Shown here: one piece after another, positions 44,932 to 53,540 of the stretch
How the letters are laid out: each line of letters begins with the position of its first letter
Position numbering within the stretch: position 1 is the first letter of the stretch
From: an uncultured Ectothiorhodospiraceae bacterium
GTDB lineage: Bacteria > Pseudomonadota > Gammaproteobacteria > UBA6429 > Thiohalophilaceae
Direction: 5' to 3'
Assembly: GCA_947259575.1 (NCBI GenBank)
Contig: CAMYMU010000048.1
Coordinates: 1-64,000 of the forward strand
DNA length: 64,000 nt
Notes under the pieces: generated by a model
The model's database searches: none
Told to the model about the DNA's origin: nothing
The model's input: the letters and a program-made list of their open reading frames with translations, nothing else
Made by a program: the position numbers and the translations under genes

Positions 44932-47550
44932 CTATTTTGGAAAATCGATACTAATTTTTGTTCCTTGACCAGGATCACTTTCAATATTTATTTTTCCTCC
45001 ATGTTTTTCTACTACGACTTTAACAAATGCAAGTCCGAGTCCTATCCCTTGAATGCCTTCATGCTGTTTACTTTCAGCACGCTGAAATCGATTCATAATA
45101 GTGGGTAAGTCTTCCTTTGGTATACCGATACCCTGATCTTCTATGATACAGCGTATATGATCATTTGAATTTAACTCTATTGAAACCTGTGAATGATCCT
45201 TACTATACTTAATCGCGTTAGTTAGTATATTAATAAATACTCTTTCCAAGAGTTGAGCATTGCCATTTAAATAGCACCCCTGATCCGAAAAAAATTTTTC
45301 AATTTTAATATTTTTTGAATTAGCCTGTTCCCATACTTGGTCTATCGCATTTAACACAACATCTATTAGATTTACTTCAGAAAATAATATTTGATCATTA
45401 CCTTCTGCTCTTGAGAATTGTACAAAGTCCTCAGCGAGTTTAATACTTCTACGTGCATGCTGCTCAATACGTTTTAGGTTGTTATATTTTCCGGTATTTT
45501 TTGAATCTTGCTCAATCAATTCTGTTAACGCGAGAATTGATACTAATGGTGACCGTAGATCATGTGATAGGAAGGTAAGTGCCTCGTTACGTTTACGCTC
45601 ACTTTTCATCAATTCAGTAATGTCAGTCATACTAACAATAAAGGCGTGTCCTTCAAATTCACCCGCAAGATGGAGTAAAGATATACTGATCAATAAATCA
45701 AAACTATCTCTTATATATCCCTGTAACTGTATTTCGTTTTTATGTTCAAAAATATTTGAAAATATTTTTTCCCATGTCCATTTTGGTCCGACATCTACCT
45801 TTTCGAACAAACTTTTTGCGGTGATCCTCTGAGTACCAGTTTTAAAATCCTCACCCAATATATATTTTGCACGCTCGTTGCTCAATATAATTGTTCCACT
45901 ATTATCTAATACTATCACTGCGTCAGCAATTTGATCTAAACAGCTTTCAATAAACTGTTTTAGTTCGCTCAATTTTTTTGTTGCAGAATGTACTTCTTGT
46001 ATACGCTTTTGAATCAACTCGAAAGAAGTAACTGGTTTTGATTTATAACTAGATGAAACATGTTTAGTCATATCTCCTAGCATATTGAATAATTGCTCTG
46101 GTGGATAATTATCGCCATTCCATGAAAAACAACACTTAACTATTGAGTTTTGAGCTTCTATAGCAGAACAGTAATATTCATTGTTTATCTTGTTCCATTC
46201 ATTATTGATATTTTTTATCCCTCTTAATTCGATATAATCCCCCCAGAGTAACAATTCATTATTTTCTTTATCAGTTATTAATAAGCCACTTATTGGAAGC
46301 CAAGTACTTATGAAATTTAATTTATCTTCTACTTTAGATTCAACCTGATCTGTTACAGTAGCAGTTTGACTGTCAAGCATAGTCAATTCACTATCCATAT
46401 ATCTCAGAGTGTATTCTAGCCTTCGCCAACTCCAAATAGGATAACTTAGTGCAATAGTTAAGAGTGCGGATACTGGTGCAAACCAAACTTGATAACTCCT
46501 TACCAGTATAAAAGAAATACTGATCACAACGACGAGTAAAATCAAGGTTATAATAAATGCCATACGCGGCCGTAGAAAAGGGAAAAGTAGAGCCGGTAGA
46601 CTAATCAAAAAAATACTAATGAGGTATTGCCCAGCAATGGCAATATCCTGGATCATTAATCCTGCGCGTAAACCTGAAAATATATTTGCATTCACTTCAA
46701 CACCAGGCATAGCATAAGTTAAGCCTGATACAGGTGTTGGTAATGAGTCGCCCAGGCCGGTCGCAGTAACACCAACAAAAACGACCCTGTCGGTAAATAA
46801 ACCTTTGGGATAGTGGCCTTTTAATACCTGCTGATATGATACTGTTTGAAAATGACCTGGTGGACCATAAAATGGAATTTTTACATGATAGTCACGTATC
46901 CATTTATATAAGCTTGATGACTTTTCATTCCGATAACTCTTAAAACTTAATAAATTATTCCATTCTGTTGGCTCAACCAATTGTAGCATTACTAAATTCA
47001 GTGATGGCCATCTTGGTTTTCCTAGACCTTCTTTTAAATAGAGACTACGCGCTATACCGTCAGGATCAAGCTCTACATGAACGTGACCCAATCCAGCACT
47101 GGCTTGTGATAGCTCAGCAAATGGTAAAGTTTCATGTAGCACACTACCTCGATGGGCCTGTTCTACAATAACCGGTAATACAACTTTGCCACTTTCCTTT
47201 ACAGCCTCTACTAACTTAGTATCGTCCTCAGGATATTGCAGATCACGTTCAGCAAAAATTATATCTAACGCAATGATTCTCGCACCTTCAGATGTAAGCC
47301 GCTCTACTAACTCTGAATGTAATTTGCGCCGCCATGGCCAGCGACCATAATGAGACAAACTTGCTTCGTCAATTGCTACTATTAATACATCACTAGGTGC
47401 TTCACGAGCTATAAGGCGTTGGTTAATATCATAGAATATCTGATCTGCACGCCATAGCAGATCAGTACTAAGCAAAATAATACAAATGACTAATAAAGAT
47501 GCTAGAAATTTTAGTATTTCAGATAGACCTGTGAGTCGCTTGAAATACAT
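44932..47550 (-). CDS. CHASE2-domain sensor histidine kinase
   Basis: 872 residues. The N-terminal helix (about 12-32) is followed by an extracytoplasmic CHASE2 domain (about 45-300: VLIVAIDEASLSHYGRWPW, IIALDIIFAERD, VFVGVTATGLGD) and three membrane helices (about 305-395). A PAS-like domain (about 535-650: CLDQIADAVIVLDNSGTIIL) precedes HisKA with the phospho-His in FLSHDLRSPLVS. HATPase_c has INILTNAIKYS, EDQGIGIP and GIGLGLAF. It closes an operon after the LysM/FecR protein and the OmpR-type regulator, with 18-nt gaps. The stimulus is not known. Confidence 0.9.
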   Translation of the reverse strand: MYFKRLTGLSEILKFLASLLVICIILLSTDLLWRADQIFYDINQRLIAREAPSDVLIVAIDEASLSHYGRWPWRRKLHSELVERLTSEGARIIALDIIFAERDLQYPEDDTKLVEAVKESGKVVLPVIVEQAHRGSVLHETLPFAELSQASAGLGHVHVELDPDGIARSLYLKEGLGKPRWPSLNLVMLQLVEPTEWNNLLSFKSYRNEKSSSLYKWIRDYHVKIPFYGPPGHFQTVSYQQVLKGHYPKGLFTDRVVFVGVTATGLGDSLPTPVSGLTYAMPGVEVNANIFSGLRAGLMIQDIAIAGQYLISIFLISLPALLFPFLRPRMAFIITLILLVVVISISFILVRSYQVWFAPVSALLTIALSYPIWSWRRLEYTLRYMDSELTMLDSQTATVTDQVESKVEDKLNFISTWLPISGLLITDKENNELLLWGDYIELRGIKNINNEWNKINNEYYCSAIEAQNSIVKCCFSWNGDNYPPEQLFNMLGDMTKHVSSSYKSKPVTSFELIQKRIQEVHSATKKLSELKQFIESCLDQIADAVIVLDNSGTIILSNERAKYILGEDFKTGTQRITAKSLFEKVDVGPKWTWEKIFSNIFEHKNEIQLQGYIRDSFDLLISISLLHLAGEFEGHAFIVSMTDITELMKSERKRNEALTFLSHDLRSPLVSILALTELIEQDSKNTGKYNNLKRIEQHARRSIKLAEDFVQFSRAEGNDQILFSEVNLIDVVLNAIDQVWEQANSKNIKIEKFFSDQGCYLNGNAQLLERVFINILTNAIKYSKDHSQVSIELNSNDHIRCIIEDQGIGIPKEDLPTIMNRFQRAESKQHEGIQGIGLGLAFVKVVVEKHGGKINIESDPGQGTKISIDFPK

Positions 47551-47568
47551 ATTTACCTTAGATATTTA

Positions 47569-48924
47569 TCAAAGAATGTAGAGTAAAACTACACCGAAAA
47601 AATATAAAATACCATGTTCTTCTATAGTAATAGCTTTTGGATCACTATACGTACCAATTTGATGAGAATCTGATTCTGACCTTACCCTGAAATAACCGGA
47701 ATTTAGATCCTCTGCTAGGGTGGTAGTAAATTCATTCAAATCTATACTCTCAGAGATTAAAATATTGTTAAACTCCAGATCTGTTGCTAATTCCACATGA
47801 TATTTTCTTGATCCTTCAACAGACGGCCAGCTAAAAGTAACTTTTCTATCCGTTAACGTAGGATCATTCAAAATCGGCGCAGGTAGTGCAGGTAACAAGC
47901 TTGTGTCGATACTAAATTGTGCTATACCGTTTTTGCCTTCCAGTCCTAAATCATCAATACCACGGACTTTTAAAATATAATTCCCATCAATAATTTTATC
48001 AATTGATGTTACTGACTTTGCGACTTCTAAATCATACACTACCGATTCATCCTTACTGCCAGTAACAACCTGAACCCGGTAAGATCTCGCACCTTCTAGG
48101 GCTGGCCACTCAACAGTATACGGTAACTTTCTAATTTTCTTAGGTATTAAACTGAGATCTGTTTCCTTCAAGAGTTTACGTGGTGGTAGAGGACGTTTAT
48201 TCTTTTCTGCTAGGGTACCAAAACCCATATTAACATCTTGATCAGCCATGGTAGTTGCGACATTCACTTTACCTTCTAATACCTCAGCTCGCATGACTTT
48301 TCCACTTGTATCAATATCTACACGATAGCGGGTACCACGTACTGCAGCTACTGCTGCTGGAGTGAGTATTTCATATCGCGAGTTTGACTTTCGTAAAGGA
48401 ATAACCTGTGTTTCTAAGCCACCACGCTGCAAGCGCAACTGTGTATCAACCATGCCTGTATTTTCATAGGCACTCAAGGAGTCTAGAATTAACTCAGATT
48501 CAGACTCTAATAATATAATAGACCCGTCAGCAAATCGTAAAGTAGCAGATGCGTCGCTTCCAATTATTATCCTATCCCCAATGAGCAGTTGATCATTTTC
48601 TTGGACAACGTTTTTTTCACCACTACTACGAATAGCATGCACATTTCCTCGCGTAAAAGTTATTGTCACAGACTCGGGCTGGTGTTTTAACCACGAAACG
48701 GGGATTCGCAGGCGAATCCCTGGGCTTAGTTGTTTTGGTATATTGACGCTATTATATTCTTTTAGCTTCTTCCAGTCGTCGACTGACTTTAGATAGGTTT
48801 TGCTAATATTCCAGAGGTTATCGCCAGGCCGTGTTGTATATATCCAGTCCTGTGCGATTACTGTATCTGATATTATGCAAAAACTTATCAGCAGTAAAAA
48901 ATATAAATTGATTTTCTTACTCAT
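47569..48924 (-). CDS. Secreted LysM-FecR domain protein with fibronectin-like repeats
   Basis: 451 residues. A signal peptide (about 1-24) is followed by LysM (about 28-75: YTTRPGDNLWNISKTYLKSV, LSPGIRLRIP), which binds peptidoglycan, and a FecR-type domain (about 92-215: GDRIIIGSDASATLRFADGS, ILTPAAVAAVRGTRYRV, EGKVNVAT). Two FN3-like repeats with the WPALEGARSYRVQV and WPSVEGSRKYHVEL pattern follow, with a hydrophobic C-terminus (ILYFFGVVLLYIL). FecR-like periplasmic domains transmit signals; here it is encoded between an OmpR regulator and a CHASE2 kinase, so it likely conveys a cell-wall signal to the kinase. That coupling is inference. Confidence 0.85.
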   Translation of the reverse strand: MSKKINLYFLLLISFCIISDTVIAQDWIYTTRPGDNLWNISKTYLKSVDDWKKLKEYNSVNIPKQLSPGIRLRIPVSWLKHQPESVTITFTRGNVHAIRSSGEKNVVQENDQLLIGDRIIIGSDASATLRFADGSIILLESESELILDSLSAYENTGMVDTQLRLQRGGLETQVIPLRKSNSRYEILTPAAVAAVRGTRYRVDIDTSGKVMRAEVLEGKVNVATTMADQDVNMGFGTLAEKNKRPLPPRKLLKETDLSLIPKKIRKLPYTVEWPALEGARSYRVQVVTGSKDESVVYDLEVAKSVTSIDKIIDGNYILKVRGIDDLGLEGKNGIAQFSIDTSLLPALPAPILNDPTLTDRKVTFSWPSVEGSRKYHVELATDLEFNNILISESIDLNEFTTTLAEDLNSGYFRVRSESDSHQIGTYSDPKAITIEEHGILYFFGVVLLYIL

Positions 48925-48942
48925 AATTTAATGATTAAAGTT

Positions 48943-49620
48943 TTAAACAGATTCTAATCGATAGCCATGCCCATATATAGAAACAACTCGCCAGCCATGT
49001 TCTGGTCCAAGCTCTATTTTTTGTCGAACTGAACTAATATGTGTATCTACGGTTCTTGTATTTAACTCTACATTTTGGCCCCACACAGCTTCCATAATGT
49101 GCTTTCTACTTAATAAGCGGCCTTTATTTTTAAAAAGTAAAAGAGCCAAATCAAACTCTTTTCTAGTCAAAACAATTTTTTTGCTTTCATAATTAACACT
49201 TAAGTCCCCACTACAGAATTCATATGGGCTCGTATCAATATTCTCTTCAGTTTTAATCCCTGCTCTTCTTGCAATCGCTTCGATTCTAGCCAGTAATTCA
49301 TGCTGCTTTACTGGCTTAACCATATAATCATCTGCACCTGTCTTCAATGCAAAAACAATATCACTCTCATTGTCACGATTAGTCGCAAATATGACTGGCA
49401 CATGCCAGTCAACCTGCTGGCGAACTTTTTCTAAAACTTCAGCACCTGAGATATCAGGTAATTCCCAATCAAGTATAGCTAAATCATAGTTTTCTCGATT
49501 GATAGCCTTAAGAAATTCCTGCCCAGTTTCATAACCAACACAGTTATGTCCAGCTGTATTAAGCCATGATTGATACAACTCTAGTAAAGCAGAATCATCT
49601 TCGAGGATTGCAATTCGCAC
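48943..49620 (-). CDS. OmpR/PhoB-family response regulator
   Basis: 225 residues. The receiver has the acidic pair (LEDD), acceptor Asp in AILDWELPDISG (about residue 51), Thr in FATN and Lys in VKPV. A C-terminal winged-helix Trans_reg_C (about 130-225) shows LTRKEFDLALLLFKNKGRLL, RTVDTHISSVRQKI and YGHGYRLE. It is the first gene of the regulator - LysM/FecR - CHASE2 kinase operon. The 17-bp direct-repeat motif with 10-bp period found upstream of four nearby genes is the kind of site this family binds, so it is the prime candidate regulator. No copy of the motif is seen before its own start. Confidence 0.92.
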   Translation of the reverse strand: MRIAILEDDSALLELYQSWLNTAGHNCVGYETGQEFLKAINRENYDLAILDWELPDISGAEVLEKVRQQVDWHVPVIFATNRDNESDIVFALKTGADDYMVKPVKQHELLARIEAIARRAGIKTEENIDTSPYEFCSGDLSVNYESKKIVLTRKEFDLALLLFKNKGRLLSRKHIMEAVWGQNVELNTRTVDTHISSVRQKIELGPEHGWRVVSIYGHGYRLESV

Positions 49621-49772
49621 AAATAATCCTTTTTAATAAAAATCGCTATAAGTATCTAACTCTGACTAATTAACACATTTAGTATATCTTCGTTGTAATA
49701 ATAGAATGACCAGACGTAAAAAACTACATCTGGTCACAAATCATATAGACGAACTCAGTCATTGAATTTACT

Positions 49773-49997
49773 TTAACAACCTAATTCTACTGACCGATTA
49801 TTGGCTCGTCCGCTGGCTTTACTATTACTTGCTATAGGTTCATCTTCGCCGTAACCCTTGGCAGTTAAAGTATCTTCTCTAATACCTTTACCAATCATTA
49901 TATCCACCTGGTTAAACTGCACAGAACCATTTGAAAATTTAAGTTCACGTAAAACTAGACTAGATTCTACTATCCAGTTTTTTACGTATCTGTTTAG
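49773..49997 (-). pseudogene. Remnant of an OmpA C-terminal domain gene
   Basis: A 74-codon open frame ends at TAA (49773-49775) with no convincing start codon and a stop just upstream. Its end reads TLTAKGYGEDEPIASNSKAS then GRANNRSVELGC, the characteristic end of the OmpA/MotB peptidoglycan-binding domain (NRR normally; here NNRS). Upstream it reads LVLRELKFSNGSVQFNQVD, recalling the first strand of the domain. The middle (normally about 50 residues, with the GHTD motif) is missing, so it is an internally deleted relic. It lies upstream of the regulator operon on the same strand. Confidence 0.6.
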
Positions 49998-50151
49998 CTA
50001 GACCAAAATAAAGAACAAAATCAATCATCTATTTCTCGATCGCTATCAGCAAAAAATATAGCTAACACATGGTGTGATATACCAACCTTGTTCACTCGCG
50101 AGCAATGTTACTGATAATAGGCAATAGTACTATTAACTAAAGACACCAATC

Positions 50152-50493
50152 TTATTTTTTATCTTTTTTAGATTTCTTGTCTTTTTTGGATTTTTTATCT
50201 TTCTTGGATTTCTTATCTTTCTTGGATTTCTTATCTTTCTTGTCTGTTTTAGACTTCTTATCCTTTGTGGCCTTTTCACCCTTCTTACCTTTGGCCCTAC
50301 AATATCCTTTGACTTTTGTACCATCTTGTTTAGTAAATCCCTTAACCCAAACACACGTGCTTTTACCCGAGCATTGCGATTTTGCCATACCTTTACAGGC
50401 TGACGCCGCATAGGCATTAGTTGACACTAATAGCGCCATTAACATTGTTAACCCAACAAGACTTTTCAAATATTCTTTGTAATACAATTTCAT
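50152..50493 (-). CDS. Small secreted Cys-containing protein with Lys/Asp/Ser hexapeptide-repeat tail
   Basis: 113 residues. A signal peptide (about 1-30, ending AYA) precedes a short Cys domain (CKGMAKSQCSGKSTCVWV and a later VKGYCR), giving four Cys that probably form two disulfides. The tail (about 72-113) is almost pure Lys, Asp and Ser, built of tandem KKDKKS units encoded by near-identical 18-nt repeats. Such a strongly basic tail could bind DNA, phosphate polymers or the cell wall. The operator copy d is about 75 bp upstream, which places the gene in the putative regulon. No named family. Confidence 0.7.
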   Translation of the reverse strand: MKLYYKEYLKSLVGLTMLMALLVSTNAYAASACKGMAKSQCSGKSTCVWVKGFTKQDGTKVKGYCRAKGKKGEKATKDKKSKTDKKDKKSKKDKKSKKDKKSKKDKKSKKDKK

Positions 50494-50566
50494 TTTATAA
50501 TCCCCTGTACGTTACATTCATAAAATGCTTTATAAGCTATATTGAATTGTGTAAATAGGGCCAAAC

Positions 50567-50583
50567 TGTCAGATAGTGTCAGA
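50567..50583 (-). promoter_or_regulatory. 17-bp direct-repeat operator, copy d
   Basis: TGTCAGATAGTGTCAGA on the plus strand, the exact reverse complement of copies a and b. It lies 74 bp upstream of the ATG of the Lys-rich secreted protein gene. Confidence 0.65.
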
Positions 50584-50682
50584 TCTTCACGTCCATATAG
50601 AAATTAGCCAAAGAACTTACTAAACAAAACGATTCAATACCAAGCTCATTGGTGAACAAGTTGTTCTAATTCACATCGCAAT

Positions 50683-50704
50683 AAAAAAGGGGCCTTACGG
50701 CCCC
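50683..50704 (-). terminator. Rho-independent terminator of binding-protein gene 1
   Basis: GGGGCC / GGCCCC stem with a 4-nt loop, followed on the minus strand by TTTTTT. Confidence 0.8.
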
Positions 50705-50733
50705 TTCCCTTTGTTTATTGATTATTGCTAGTA

Positions 50734-51648
50734 CTATTTTTTTCCGCCAGTCTGAAAGAGACCTTTATCAGTCGCATCATCGTATTGCTCAATCTGTTTC
50801 ATCACCAGGCCAATTGCATCCGAATAGGGGACTGAACCAGCTGCCTTTATCACAGCACGCCCTTCACGCGATAAAGCAAAGGTTATGAAATCTTTCACTT
50901 TCTGGTCAGCAGATGCACGTCCTTTGGTCACCAAATACAAGGGTCGATATAATACATAGGAGCCACTTTTAATATTTTCATAGCTAGGCTCCTTACCGTT
51001 CAGCTTCAGGATCTTCACTTTACGACGCTTGGCACTACTAATACCTGTTGTGCCAATACCGAACTTATTTTTCTGAACCCCTTTTTCGACAGGCCCTGAA
51101 GATCTTTCTATATATTTGGCGCCAGGAAATCCTTGATCGAAATTGGCAAATACTAGTTCTCTCAAGGTACGTCCAACTCCAGAAAACTTACCACGGCGAA
51201 CATATAGCTCAATCGGTTTGTTTGGACCGCCAAGCTCTTTCCAGTTTTTGAGTTTACCCAGATAAATATTTTTCAGGTCACTCACTGAAATCGAATCAAC
51301 AGGGTTATCCGGATGCACAATAACAACTAAGGCATCCCAGGCAACAGGTACCTGATAGGCACCTCGCTCTTCAGGATGGCCTTCAATAATGGGACGGCAG
51401 GCACCACCGATGTCAATTGCACCCTTTGAAGCATTGCGAATGCCCTTGGTCGCACCACCACCCTTGAGGTTGACCTTGATGCCGGTCTTCTTCTCATAGG
51501 CCTTGGCAAGCTCAGCCATAAAGGCTTTTTTAGTAATACCACAACCCGCCCAAAGTATGCTGGAATCCTGAGGTTTCGCCACAGAAACACCTGCGGTGGA
51601 GAACGATATAGTCAGTAGCAAAATTAAGTAATATGCCGAACGGTGCAT
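50734..51648 (-). CDS. PstS-like periplasmic substrate-binding protein, copy 1
   Basis: 304 residues. A signal peptide (about 1-24) precedes a PBP-like fold of the phosphate-binding (PstS/PBP_like_2) type: LWAGCGITKKAFMAELAKAY, KVNLKGGGATKGIR, AIDIGGACRP, VAWDALVVIVHPDNPV and the later GTTGISSAKRR. The GGGAT / GIRN region corresponds to the oxyanion-binding site. It is about 80% identical to the gene at 51833, but no permease or ATPase genes lie nearby. It may be an orphan binding protein for sensing or phosphate/sulfur oxyanion scavenging; the ligand is unknown. It has its own terminator. Confidence 0.85.
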   Translation of the reverse strand: MHRSAYYLILLLTISFSTAGVSVAKPQDSSILWAGCGITKKAFMAELAKAYEKKTGIKVNLKGGGATKGIRNASKGAIDIGGACRPIIEGHPEERGAYQVPVAWDALVVIVHPDNPVDSISVSDLKNIYLGKLKNWKELGGPNKPIELYVRRGKFSGVGRTLRELVFANFDQGFPGAKYIERSSGPVEKGVQKNKFGIGTTGISSAKRRKVKILKLNGKEPSYENIKSGSYVLYRPLYLVTKGRASADQKVKDFITFALSREGRAVIKAAGSVPYSDAIGLVMKQIEQYDDATDKGLFQTGGKK

Positions 51649-51781
51649 TTCTATACTCCATATAGTTTACTGGTCACCTACTTATTGTCGGAAGATTTTC
51701 CCGAAACTTTACAAAAAGTTTCATAAATGGCTGGGGAATGCAAAATAACCGATTGATATTATTGACTAAATTAGTCTGATT

Positions 51782-51803
51782 AAAAAAGGGGCCAAAAGGC
51801 CCC
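51782..51803 (-). terminator. Rho-independent terminator of binding-protein gene 2
   Basis: GGGGCC / GGCCCC stem with an AAAA loop, followed on the minus strand by TTTTTT; nearly the same as the terminator at 50683, so it was duplicated with the gene. Confidence 0.8.
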
Positions 51804-51832
51804 CTCTCTACTTTCGATAACCTAAGTGCAGA

Positions 51833-52747
51833 CTAGCGTTTTGCAGCCGTCTGATGCAGACCTTTATCAGTCGCGTCATCGTATTGCTCAATCTGTTTCA
51901 TCACCAGACCCATGGCATCAGAATACGGCACTGAGCCGGCTCGCTTGATTACGCCACGACCCTCTCTAGATAAAGCAAAGGTAATAAATTCCTTCACTTT
52001 TTTATCTGCTGAGGCACGCCCCTTAGTGACAAGGTATAACGGGCGGTACAATACATAGGAACCACTTTTAATGTTTTCGTAATTAGGTTCTTTACCATTA
52101 AGTTTTAGTATTTTTACTTTACGGCGTTTAGCACTACTGATACCTGTGGTGCCTAAACCTAGCATATTGGTTTGTATCCCTTTTTCCAATGGCCCTGAAG
52201 ATCGTACGATGTGTTTTGCACCGGCAAAGCTTTGATCAAAGTTTGCAAAGACTAATTCACGTAAAGTTCTGCCTACGCCAGAGATCTTGCCACGACGGAC
52301 ATACAATTCGATAGGTTTATCCCAACCACCAAGCTGATTCCAGTTTTTGATCTTACCGGTATAAATATCCTGTAATTGTCTAACTGAGATAGTATCAACG
52401 GGATTCTTAGGGTGAACGATAACAACCAGTGCATCCCAGGCGACAGGCACTTGATAAGCACTTCGCTCTTCAGCGTGGCCATCAATAATCGGGCGACAAG
52501 CACCCCCTATATCAATGGCACCCTTTGAAGCATTGCGAATGCCCTTGGTCGCACCACCACCTTTGAGGTTGACCTTGATGCCGGTCTTTTTCTCATAGGC
52601 CTTGGCAAGTTCTGCCATGAATGCCTTTTTAGTGATACCACAACCTGCCCAAAGCAAGCTTGTACCCTGCTGTTCAACAGCCAGTGCACTAGTGGCGAAA
52701 AATGATAACGCGGTCGATAAAAGAAGTAATTTAAAACTACGAGCCAT
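51833..52747 (-). CDS. PstS-like periplasmic substrate-binding protein, copy 2
   Basis: 304 residues, same length and architecture as copy 1: signal peptide (about 1-23, ending ALA), then LWAGCGITKKAFMAELAKAY and all the other oxyanion-site motifs. It differs mostly in the signal peptide, the middle (about 120-185) and the very C-terminus (HQTAAKR against FQTGGKK). Several 40-100 nt stretches are almost identical in DNA to copy 1, although other parts differ at many third positions, which suggests gene conversion. A tandem duplication; both copies look intact. Confidence 0.85.
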   Translation of the reverse strand: MARSFKLLLLSTALSFFATSALAVEQQGTSLLWAGCGITKKAFMAELAKAYEKKTGIKVNLKGGGATKGIRNASKGAIDIGGACRPIIDGHAEERSAYQVPVAWDALVVIVHPKNPVDTISVRQLQDIYTGKIKNWNQLGGWDKPIELYVRRGKISGVGRTLRELVFANFDQSFAGAKHIVRSSGPLEKGIQTNMLGLGTTGISSAKRRKVKILKLNGKEPNYENIKSGSYVLYRPLYLVTKGRASADKKVKEFITFALSREGRGVIKRAGSVPYSDAMGLVMKQIEQYDDATDKGLHQTAAKR

Positions 52748-53540
52748 GACATAACCTCCATGCCTTTAAAACCTGCCCGTCCCCTACAGATTTTTTAACG
52801 ATAGAATATTAATTTATCCTTATTTACTTATAGACTTGGTGTAATTATGATTTGACTATTTATATCTTCGCTTCCCTACGAAGTTGATTTAGTTTACTCC
52901 ATCTAAAAAAAATGATCATTTATAAAAGCGAGTAATTTCAAAGAGCTAATAAAATAAAGCGAACTACGTCATATTTAATAAGGGCATCGCATGCTGATCA
53001 TTGTTTTATACAAAAACTCTACGAAAAATTAACAGGCTTAAAACGAAAAAAGAGATCGGATTCAATCCCATAAATATTATTTTGAATTGTAGTAGAAAAG
53101 AACCGCGTAAATAAAAAACTGACCCCGTGATTGGCAAACTTTGAGGGATCGTACAGGTACAAATTTTTATTAATTTATTTAGACGGGATTTCTACAATCT
53201 TCTTAGTTCGTCTGACAAACGAGAAAATGCGTTTCAATCTAATTTGCACCGTCAGCATAAGACGCCCCAATATTTAGTCGCGTTAAGATCTGCCGATACC
53301 TAGCATGCTTACCTATCTGGTCTAATATTGTCTCCACCAGCTTGGACTAGATATCACATTAGCTGGGGGATCCATAAATCCCATAAATATATTACTTTAT
53401 TAGTATTTTCTTATATACTAGACAGTTCTATATTGCCCAACTCGCCTAATCAGGCACACGTGCCAGACCGGTTATGGCATTAGAAAACTTTACTCGAATA
53501 GGTTCTAACCTATTGTAATAAATAGAAATATGAGGTTCTC
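52748..53540. other. Long AT-rich intergenic region upstream of soeA
   Basis: About 790 bases without a supportable gene. It holds the direct repeat AATCCCATAAATAT (about 53065 and 53380) and the inverted repeat before soeA. It probably carries the promoters of the divergent binding-protein and soe operons. Confidence 0.5.
53497..53514. promoter_or_regulatory. Inverted repeat AATAGGTT-ct-AACCTATT in the soeA leader
   Basis: A perfect 8-2-8 palindrome 27 nt before the soeA ATG and next to its GAGG ribosome binding site. It could be an operator or a leader hairpin that affects translation. Confidence 0.4.

Noticed and set aside
50152-50260. Repeat tract considered as a CRISPR array
   Set aside because: Units are contiguous 18-nt coding repeats without spacers; no cas genes in the window.
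50177-50413. Plus-strand frame of repeated FLDFLS units
   Set aside because: Antisense reading of the KKDKKS repeats.
50133-50417. 94-codon minus-strand frame overlapping the Lys-rich secreted protein
   Set aside because: Alternative frame of the 18-nt repeats; the 113-residue frame has signal peptide and Cys pattern.
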